A stretch of 41,834 bases of DNA, from NCBI GenBank assembly GCA_050486105.1, contig JBJHCR010000011.1, positions 1 through 41,834 of the forward strand, read 5' to 3'. Positions 8,384-14,147 of this stretch are shown here, piece by piece. The stretch comes from JAEXNA01 sp050486105 (GTDB lineage Bacteria > Vulcanimicrobiota > Xenobia > Xenobiales > JADMJV01). Both the position numbers and the translations under genes were made by a program. Positions within the stretch are counted from its first letter, which is position 1, and every line of letters starts with the position of its first letter. Below the pieces are notes generated by a model. That model did no database searches. It saw only the letters and a program-made list of their open reading frames with translations, and was not told the origin of the DNA.

Positions 8384-9169
8384 CTACTCCCCTTCCAATT
8401 CTCTCCGCATCCAGTTGGGTTTGTTCTCGTAGACGGTTCGATAGTATTCGGCCCGGCGGAGCTTCTGAGCGGCCGCCCCATCGATGATCACCGTGGTGCG
8501 CTGGTGAAACTGCAGGGCCGAGGCGGGGCAATCGGCGGACAGCGGCCCCTCCACAGCGGCGGCGATGGCTTCGGCCTTGGACTCCCCGAAGGCCAAAAGC
8601 AGGCAGCGATGAGCCTCCAAAATGGTGCCGATCCCCATGGTGAGCACGTATTTCGGCACCTCCCATCCTGGAGGAAAGTGGCGGGCATTGCTCTCCCGGG
8701 TGAGGGGGGTGAGGATCTTCAAACGAGTGCGGGATGCCAGAGACGAACCTGGCTCATTGAAGGCGATGTGGCCATCTCGACCGATCCCCAGAAGCTGGAG
8801 ATCGATCCCACCAACGGCCCTGATTTGCTCCTCATAGGCAGCACAATGTCTCGACACATCATCGGTTTTCCCATCTAAGAGGTGCCTGCGTTGGGGTGGG
8901 ATCGCAGTGTGACGAAAGAAATGCTCCTGCATAAAAGCAGCGTAAGAGCACGGGTGATAAGCATCAAGTCCAAGATACTCATCGAGATTGAAGGTGGTTA
9001 CTCCATCGAGGATGGCTCCGTGGCGCAGCAACTCCGCATAGAAACCTTCCATAGTAGAGCCGGTGGCACAGCCCAAGACCAAATTCGGTTCCTGAGTCAC
9101 TTGGGCCTTGACGATCTTGGCAGCCAACTTTTGGACCTGCTCGGGATCAGGCAAGATCACGATTTCCAC
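8384..9169 (-). CDS. nagB: Glucosamine-6-phosphate deaminase
   Basis: A 261-residue NagB-family enzyme that converts glucosamine 6-phosphate to fructose 6-phosphate and ammonia in the cytoplasm. Seen in the sequence: GCATGST near residues 33-39 (phosphate binding), FNLDEYLGL near 60-68 with the catalytic-region Asp/Glu, and GIGRDGHIAFNEPGSS near 128-143 with the ring-opening His. Length is that of the family (E. coli 266). The start is GTG and overlaps the last base of the upstream PIG-L deacetylase stop (TAGTG), so the two are translationally coupled. This pairing suggests that an N-acetylated amino sugar is deacetylated first and deaminated next. The assignment is secure; the pathway link is inferred. 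Confidence 0.92.
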   Translation of the reverse strand: MEIVILPDPEQVQKLAAKIVKAQVTQEPNLVLGCATGSTMEGFYAELLRHGAILDGVTTFNLDEYLGLDAYHPCSYAAFMQEHFFRHTAIPPQRRHLLDGKTDDVSRHCAAYEEQIRAVGGIDLQLLGIGRDGHIAFNEPGSSLASRTRLKILTPLTRESNARHFPPGWEVPKYVLTMGIGTILEAHRCLLLAFGESKAEAIAAAVEGPLSADCPASALQFHQRTTVIIDGAAAQKLRRAEYYRTVYENKPNWMRRELEGE

Positions 9170-10035
9170 TACGGTTGAACCGTGGCCCGCGTGGCTAGAA
9201 GATCTAAGCGATGCGTCACCTCCAGGCGAAATGCCTCGATGAGTTTGCTGACATAGGTCGCCGGGGTCAGTTCCCGATGCCGGAGCAGGGGAAGCAGGTC
9301 CATCCCGTACTCCAAAGAGGTGGCGGTGTCGGTGCTCAAAGGGTCGGAATAGGTGGCGTTAGCCCTTTTTCGGCCCGCAGTAGCCAAATCGTATCGCTTC
9401 CCGCCGGTGATCTGCGAGTCGTAGACCCCCATAAGAGAAGAGGTGAGGTTCTGATGGTGGCTGACATCAAAGAGCATTTTGTCAGCACTGGTCAGCCAGT
9501 CTAACCCTCGCCAAATCTCTCCCCCGTAAAACTGCTGGGGCAGATAGTCGAGTTCGCGTAGCGCCCAGACCACCGCCGTGGCCACCACCAGGTGGTGAGG
9601 GTGGCTGTCGGCCAGGTTGTGGGTCACCACGACTTGAGGCTGGGTGGCGTTTATGGTCTCTTTGAGGTCTTCGATCAAAGGTCGCAAGGAGCCCGCCATG
9701 ACCTCTCCGGTCTCAGAGTGCATGAGCGACACGACCACCGAGTATTCGCCAGTAGTTGCGGCGTGACGCTGCTCCTTCAAGCGCACCTCCACCATAGCTT
9801 CGTCGCTGTACTCGGCATACTGACCAGCCCGGGGACTGGAGCGCCCGTCGCTTACGATCACCCCACTGAACCAGTAACGCTCATCTTCGAAGCAATCCAA
9901 AATGGGACGCCAGGCCATAAACTCCAGGTCGTCGGGGTGAGCCCCGATTCCCAGATGAGTGGTCCGGCCCAGAGCCTGATCCTGTCCTGTCCCATCAGGC
10001 GCGTACACCTGGCTGGCTTCTTGAGAGAGATTCAT
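9169..10035 (-). CDS. PIG-L/LmbE family deacetylase
   Basis: A 288-residue zinc-dependent deacetylase of the PIG-L (LmbE) family, which removes N-acetyl groups from GlcNAc-type sugars. The zinc motif AHPDD is at residues 32-36 and the second metal-ligand segment HPHH at about 145-148. In other members (MshB, BshB, archaeal diacetylchitobiose deacetylase) the substrate is a GlcNAc conjugate. Here the gene overlaps nagB by one base, so a GlcNAc-derived substrate feeding NagB is likely. The first 27 residues are not conserved in look and a later start is possible; no strong Shine-Dalgarno site is visible before 10035. The substrate (GlcNAc, chitobiose or a thiol precursor) is not decided by sequence. 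Confidence 0.88.
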   Translation of the reverse strand: MNLSQEASQVYAPDGTGQDQALGRTTHLGIGAHPDDLEFMAWRPILDCFEDERYWFSGVIVSDGRSSPRAGQYAEYSDEAMVEVRLKEQRHAATTGEYSVVVSLMHSETGEVMAGSLRPLIEDLKETINATQPQVVVTHNLADSHPHHLVVATAVVWALRELDYLPQQFYGGEIWRGLDWLTSADKMLFDVSHHQNLTSSLMGVYDSQITGGKRYDLATAGRKRANATYSDPLSTDTATSLEYGMDLLPLLRHRELTPATYVSKLIEAFRLEVTHRLDLLATRATVQP

Positions 10036-10288
10036 AAAGCGATGATACCATCTACGTTACCTTCATGACCACCCGTAGGACGAACGGTCGACGGCCTCAC
10101 TCAGTTGAGGAAAAGTTCGACCTCATAGTGAACCAACGTCTTATCCGCCGTCACCAAAAGCAGATCCTCCACTCGAGCTTGTGCGACCAGCAAACGATCG
10201 AACGGGTCACTATGATGGTCGGGAAGGTCGGCAACTTCGGTGGTGTGTCGAGCAAAGATGGGGAGCTCTGCGATCTGGTCGCGAACTA

Positions 10289-10450
10289 GAGGGCCAACCG
10301 GAAACACCCATAACATCTTGCTCGTTCATTATTGTCCCTGTGAAATCGTCCATTTGTCGCCAAATATTCCCGATATTACGCGAAAATGTCCAATTCCACA
10401 GGACCAAAATGCACTTCGCAATCTGTCAAGGGGGTTTCCGGCCGGACCTC
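10289..10450. mobile_element. Hairpin MITE-like element A (162 bp)
   Basis: Terminal inverted repeats start GAGGGCCAACCGGAAAC at the left and GAGGTCCGGCCGGAAAC at the right (read inward). Pairing continues along almost the whole length, with a strong inner pair at 10333-10355 and 10384-10405, so the element could fold as one long hairpin. It is flanked by TA dinucleotides at 10287-10288 and 10451-10452. No coding capacity. The TA flanks suggest mobilisation by a Tc1/mariner-IS630-type transposase encoded elsewhere. Confidence 0.75.
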
Positions 10451-10452
10451 TA

Positions 10453-10644
10453 GGGCGTGTGGACATTCAGCGTTTCAAGCTGCGCGAAGCAGATTTTTTT
10501 TCTCCGGAAGTGTTTTTTTGAGCCTAGTACCCGTGAGTACTTAAGCAAAAAGACGCTTTCGGAGAGGGAAAATAAGCGAGTGCAGCCGGGTACCCGGGGA
10601 CCCGCTTGCGGGTGACGGGTGAAAGGTTGAATGTCCACACGCCC
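10453..10644. mobile_element. MITE-like element B (192 bp), TA-flanked
   Basis: Perfect 17-bp terminal inverted repeats GGGCGTGTGGACATTCA, with weaker matching for ten more bases, flanked by TA at 10451-10452 and 10645-10646. The interior is T-rich on one side and has a small palindrome around GTACCCGTGAGTAC. No protein is encoded. It abuts element A, sharing one TA. Insertion at TA again points to a Tc1/mariner-IS630-type transposase in trans. Confidence 0.8.
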
Positions 10645-10787
10645 TAACCTGGGAGGGATGAACTGGCTTGGTGACTCAGGTAGCGGAAGCTTGCCAAGTC
10701 GGAATTTGAAAGATATCTCCCAACAGCTGGCCGCGGACAAGTACAGGTCTTGTTCTCCGGCTTCGAGGATCGCACGCAGGTCAGCTC

Positions 10788-11018
10788 TCAGCTGAGAAAT
10801 CCCTTGAGAATCTCATCAGGGAGTGGGTCGTCAAAATCATCTGGTACCTGAAACAGATTTGCATCGCGACCCAAGACTCTGACAGGAGGGGAATCGATTC
10901 TGAGCAGCTTGGCAATGGGCTTACCTGCTCGGGCAATCACCACTTCCTCCCCCGTCTCCACCAAGGTCAGCAAACGGGACAGATGAGTTTTGGCCTGATG
11001 AATATTGACCACTTCCAC
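10788..11018 (-). CDS. Phd/YefM-family antitoxin
   Basis: A 76-residue antitoxin of the Phd/YefM type. The N-terminal DNA-binding fold is clear (VNIHQAKTHLSRLLTLVETGEEVVIARAGKPIAKL). The C-terminal toxin-binding tail is also present (LFQVPDDFDDPLPDEIL). Such proteins repress their own operon and neutralise a PIN or RelE toxin. The cognate PIN toxin directly downstream is destroyed, so this is now an orphan antitoxin that may still bind DNA. The ATG at 11018 fits the family N-terminus. Confidence 0.88.
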   Translation of the reverse strand: MEVVNIHQAKTHLSRLLTLVETGEEVVIARAGKPIAKLLRIDSPPVRVLGRDANLFQVPDDFDDPLPDEILKGFLS

Positions 11019-11168
11019 CAGAATAGACTAATAGCGCACCCTGGCTTAGTCAACCGGTGCTCACACCCTGATGCACTTCGAAACACCAACAAGTCCTTTG
11101 AGGTTAGACAGGAGAAGCGATAGGGCAGTGGCCCGGTCAGGTCGAACTGACACTAAAGGAGGGCAGCA

Positions 11169-11783
11169 ATGAGCAGCAGCAAAACCGAGAAAACCTGGGC
11201 CGAACGATCCAAAAAGCGCGCCGTCGGCCTTTTGGCCTTCGTGGGTGTGCTCTGGCTGATCTTGCTGGCCGACACTCTGACTCCGGGCTTGGCCTTCGCC
11301 AATTTCGGCATCATGCCCAGAGACCCTAACGCCCTCTCAGGAGTCCTCTTTGCCCCGTTCCTTCACGGCGATTTCGGCCACCTCTTGGGCAACAGTTTTC
11401 CTCTCATCGTGCTCGGCTGGTTGATGTTAGCCCGTGGAGCCCGGGAGTTCATCGTAGGTACAGCCGCCGTGGTCTTCTTGGGTGGCATGGGAGTGTGGCT
11501 GCTGGGGCGTCCCAACACAGTCCATATCGGGGCCAGCCTGATCGTCTTCGGTTGGCTCGGTTATCTGATGTCCGCCGGCTGGCACGACCGCAAGGCCAAG
11601 TCGTTCTTAGTGGCCTTGGTAGTGACCATCGTCTACGCCGGTCCGGTTTTGAGTTTGGTGACTTTCAACACCGCCATCAGTTGGGAAGCCCATTTGTACG
11701 GCTTCCTAGCTGGCGCCATGGCGGCCCGAGCTTTGCTCGGGAAGCAGATTCCCAAACAGCCCGCCTCCCCCTCGCGACGTTAG
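11169..11783 (+). CDS. Rhomboid-family intramembrane protein
   Basis: A 204-residue polytopic membrane protein with about six hydrophobic segments. Rhomboid landmarks: HGDFGHLLGN near residues 65-75 (the loop-1/TM2 HxxxN-like region), GAS near 120-122 (position of the nucleophile Ser), and HLYGFLAG near 174-181 (position of the catalytic His). The residue after the Ser is Leu instead of the usual Gly of GxSG, so activity is uncertain although Ser and His both remain. The start is strongly supported by AGGAGG seven bases before the ATG. The next gene begins one base after this stop (11785), implying co-transcription. Confidence 0.82.
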   Translation: MSSSKTEKTWAERSKKRAVGLLAFVGVLWLILLADTLTPGLAFANFGIMPRDPNALSGVLFAPFLHGDFGHLLGNSFPLIVLGWLMLARGAREFIVGTAAVVFLGGMGVWLLGRPNTVHIGASLIVFGWLGYLMSAGWHDRKAKSFLVALVVTIVYAGPVLSLVTFNTAISWEAHLYGFLAGAMAARALLGKQIPKQPASPSRR

Positions 11784-11784
11784 C

Positions 11785-12708
11785 ATGCGTCTGGCCATCA
11801 CCGGAGGAACCGGATTCGTTGGCCATCACCTGTGCAGACAACTTCTGGATTCGGGTCACGAGTTGGTACTCATCTCTCGCGGACAGAAACCCCTAGCCGA
11901 CGACCTCCGTGGTCACGAGAAAATTCACCAAGTGGCTTCGAACCTGGACTCTTCGGGTGGTCTGGTGGAGACCCTGAAAAGCTGCCAGGCGGTGTTCCAC
12001 TGCGCCGGCATCAACCGAGAACTCGGGGCTCAGACCTATTCCGCCGTGCATGGAGAAGGCACCAGGAACCTCCTTGCCGCCTGCCGCCAAGCTGGAGTGT
12101 CCAGGGTGATCCTGGTAAGCTTTCTCAGAGCCAGACCGCACCAAGACAGCCCCTACCATCAGACTAAGTGGGAGGCCGAAGAATTGGTCCGCAGCAGTGG
12201 CCTGACCTACACCATTCTCAAGGCTGGGGTGATCTACGGGCCGGGGGATCATCTGACGCGGCACCTGAGCACCCTTTTTCAAAAATTGCCCATCCCTATC
12301 TTCGGACAGGTGGGATTCCGAGATCAAACCGCTCGCCCCCTGGCCATCGAAGACCTTGTTCGCCTCATGATTGCCTGCTTAGACGATCCTCGACTGGAAA
12401 ACAAGACTCTTCCGGTGGTTGGACCCGAGGAACTCCCCATCACCGAGATGGTTCGACGCATCGCCAAGACCTGTGGAGTGGACCCAATCGTCATTCCGCT
12501 GCCGGTGGTGGTCCATCGCCTCATGGCCTGGTTTCTAGAGCAAGTCACCTCAGATCCTCNNNNNNNNNNCGTCACTCTATCTCAGGTGCACATGCTTTCC
12601 GAAGGTCTTTCCGAGGCCTGTAGAGCCCCAGATCCCATCCCTGAAGATCTGCAACCCCAGCTCCCCTTTTTTCCAAGCCGGGATCTGCCAACCCTCACAG
12701 CACCGTGA
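11785..12708 (+). CDS. NAD(P)-binding SDR epimerase (NDUFA9-like), with assembly gap
   Basis: An atypical short-chain dehydrogenase/epimerase of about 307 residues. The nucleotide-binding motif TGGTGFVGHHL is at residues 6-16, and YHQTKWEAE near 125-133 carries the Tyr-x-x-x-Lys pair. The overall pattern (IYGPGDHLTRHL, RPLAIEDLVRLM) resembles the NDUFA9/complex-I-associated and nucleoside-diphosphate-sugar epimerase branch. A ten-N gap at 12560-12569 interrupts codons about 259-262. The frame is the same on both sides and the tail (VTLSQVHMLSEG) fits the family, so the gene is probably intact apart from unknown bases. It follows the rhomboid gene by one base. Substrate unknown. Confidence 0.83.
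   Translation: MRLAITGGTGFVGHHLCRQLLDSGHELVLISRGQKPLADDLRGHEKIHQVASNLDSSGGLVETLKSCQAVFHCAGINRELGAQTYSAVHGEGTRNLLAACRQAGVSRVILVSFLRARPHQDSPYHQTKWEAEELVRSSGLTYTILKAGVIYGPGDHLTRHLSTLFQKLPIPIFGQVGFRDQTARPLAIEDLVRLMIACLDDPRLENKTLPVVGPEELPITEMVRRIAKTCGVDPIVIPLPVVVHRLMAWFLEQVTSDPXXXXVTLSQVHMLSEGLSEACRAPDPIPEDLQPQLPFFPSRDLPTLTAP
12560..12569. other. Assembly gap (10 N)
   Basis: Ten Ns inside the SDR gene; true length unknown, but coding frame matches across it. Confidence 0.99.
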
Positions 12709-12933
12709 CCTATTCTGACCTCCAGAAACTTCCACTTCAAGGGCACTACCCGCCTCAAATCAGCGTTGAATGTCCAACCCAGCAGGAGGGCGTTCCGATC
12801 TTTTTCAGCAAATTCTGCACCATGGAACCTTGCAATTCTCTCCAGAGTGCGATACTCTCGGCCCAAGTTCGAACAGCCTTTTGGTTCCCCAGCTTGATTG
12901 GGGTGTTCGGAGCTGAGAGAGGAGGCTAAAAAC

Positions 12934-13113
12934 ATGGAAACATATGTACGCGATGACGAAACCCTCGAAAGCGCCCTCCGTCGGTTCCGAAGGCTCTGCA
13001 ACCAGTCCGGCCTGATGTCGGAGCTGCGCCGAAGAGCACATTACGAGAAACCGAGCGACGTCAAGCGCCGCGAGCGCAAACGAAGACTTCGCAAGGAAGC
13101 TAAAGAGGCTTAA
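12934..13113 (+). CDS. rpsU: Small ribosomal subunit protein bS21
   Basis: A 59-residue, strongly basic protein with the bS21 pattern: METYVRDDETLESALRRF, then a Cys and an Arg/Lys-rich helix ending RRERKRRLRKEA. bS21 sits on the 30S platform near the anti-Shine-Dalgarno end of 16S rRNA and helps initiation. The ATG at 12934 is preceded by GAGAGGAGG; a longer frame from 12898 would place the ribosome site inside the gene and adds unconserved residues. The 225 bp upstream hold no convincing gene. Immediately at its stop codon begins the left arm of a 183-bp inverted repeat. Confidence 0.93.
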   Translation: METYVRDDETLESALRRFRRLCNQSGLMSELRRRAHYEKPSDVKRRERKRRLRKEAKEA

Positions 13114-13294
13114 ACCCAGATGATGCGCAGGAAAACCTCGTCTCGCACCACTACAGGGCGGATCGCTACGTCGGCTGCACTTCTCCGGTGCTCAAATAGG
13201 ATCCACTATTATCCGCTCCTCGAAGCGCAGCCTCCTTGCGCTCCATCCCTGTAGAGGCACGATCCTTCGGCCTTCCTGCGCATCATCTGGGTTT
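13112..13294. repeat. 183-bp imperfect hairpin with 22-bp perfect terminal arms
   Basis: Arms 13112-13133 and 13273-13294 are perfect reverse complements over 22 bp (left arm starts AAACCCAGATGATGCGC). Inside, CTACAGGG/CCCTGTAG and GGCTGC-CTTC blocks also pair, so the whole segment can form a long stem. It begins inside the rpsU TAA stop codon and is followed by TTTT. It could be a hairpin MITE inserted at the gene end, an oversized terminator, or a structured RNA. No coding sequence. Confidence 0.75.
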
Positions 13295-13355
13295 TAAATC
13301 TCTCCCCACGAGACTAATTTATGACATGGCCTCGATCTTGAGTTAAACTAAAGCC

Positions 13356-13646
13356 ATGAGCAAGAAAGACCCGGCCTACGAAAATCTGTACACCAAGCAG
13401 ATGGAGGAAGCCGTATTCCAACAACGCGACTACGACGCCGAAAAAGAGCAACAGAAAAACCTAATCAAGAAAAAAAATCGAACTGCCAGCGTCATGGTCA
13501 AATCAGCCTTCGTTCTGATCGGGCTAGGGCTGCTGATCGGACTGGGGTACGTCATCAATCTGGATCCAGCCAACGCCGGCCCCTCCGCCGTCCTATTTTC
13601 CATCTTCCTGGTGGTCAGTGGACTCGTCTGGTTCATGCATCGTTGA
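13356..13646 (+). CDS. Small two-helix membrane protein (96 aa)
   Basis: A 96-residue protein with a charged N-terminal half rich in Lys, Glu and Gln (residues 1-45) followed by two transmembrane segments (about 48-68 and 74-93) and a short tail. The N-terminus probably stays in the cytoplasm. There is no clear Shine-Dalgarno sequence before the ATG. The last 54 bp overlap the 3-prime end of rsmD on the opposite strand. Family not recognised; the hydropathy pattern makes it a credible gene. Confidence 0.6.
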   Translation: MSKKDPAYENLYTKQMEEAVFQQRDYDAEKEQQKNLIKKKNRTASVMVKSAFVLIGLGLLIGLGYVINLDPANAGPSAVLFSIFLVVSGLVWFMHR

Positions 13647-14147
13647 CGCCCTGCGGAAAAAGCTCAACCGAGTTTCCCCGGACTTAACTTGCCTAGTACC
13701 AGTCCAGTGCTCAGCCCCCGGCTGATATAGAGTCTTGTGATGGTGCTCGGCAACCAGGAGCGCATTGTCCGAGGCCAGGTCCGCTAGCTTAGCGAAGAAA
13801 TCTTCTTCTGGCTTCCAATCGTAGGGAGGGTCGGCCCAGATCACCTGAAACGGCCCTCGCAACCGGAGCAAGGCCGATGGAATTCTACCTCTCAGAACCT
13901 GAACTCTGCTCTTGTCGTTAATTTGGTGCCTGAGAGCTTGGGCCACCCTGGGGTCATCCTCTACAAACACCACTTCCCGAGCTCCAGCTCTCAAGGCAGC
14001 CAAACCTACCTGTCCGGTGCCGGCAAATAGGTCAAGAAATCTAACGCCTTCAAGTTCATCGGCGATAATGGCCATCAAGGTCTCAAGCACTTTCCCGGTG
14101 GTGGGACGCACTTTCGAACCTTTTCCTACCGGGGTCCGGGACTTCAA
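13593..14147 (-). CDS. rsmD: 16S rRNA (guanine966-N2)-methyltransferase
   Basis: A 184-residue Rossmann-fold methyltransferase of the RsmD family, which methylates G966 of 16S rRNA during 30S assembly. Motif I (FLDLFAGTGQVGLAALRAGA) is near residues 37-56, the acidic ribose-binding residues follow (VFVEDD), and the catalytic ADPPYDW motif is near 109-115. The N-terminus KSRTPVGKGSKVRPTTGKV matches the family substrate-binding region. Its ATG overlaps the recG stop by 4 nt (ATGA). The last residues (after about 165) are unconserved and run into the convergent small membrane gene. Confidence 0.92.
   Translation of the reverse strand: MKSRTPVGKGSKVRPTTGKVLETLMAIIADELEGVRFLDLFAGTGQVGLAALRAGAREVVFVEDDPRVAQALRHQINDKSRVQVLRGRIPSALLRLRGPFQVIWADPPYDWKPEEDFFAKLADLASDNALLVAEHHHKTLYQPGAEHWTGTRQVKSGETRLSFFRRASTMHEPDESTDHQEDGK

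Larger units (their letters stand above)
10101..10795 (-). pseudogene. PIN-domain (VapC-like) toxin, disrupted by two insertions and N-truncated
   Basis: Two pieces of one PIN-domain ribonuclease toxin are visible. The C-terminal piece (10101 to about 10286) contains LPDHHSDPFDRLLVAQA and LLLVTADKTLVHYEVE, typical of the PIN C-half. The middle piece (about 10647-10795) contains LSAASCWEISFKFRLGKL. Between them lie two TA-flanked elements (10289-10450 and 10453-10644). Deleting 10289-10646 joins the pieces in frame as FIPPRLVRDQIAELPI, exactly what a PIN protein should read. The N-terminal segment with the first catalytic Asp (the DTHxxLW region, roughly 28 residues) is absent between the antitoxin stop and the middle piece, so the toxin was also shortened by deletion. 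It is certainly non-functional. Confidence 0.85.

Noticed and set aside
12705..12929. 74-residue plus-strand frame overlapping the SDR stop (GTGA)
   Set aside because: The overlap looks like coupling, but the translation is low in protein character, Cys/Pro-rich and ends within the rpsU leader; a minus-strand frame here is no better.
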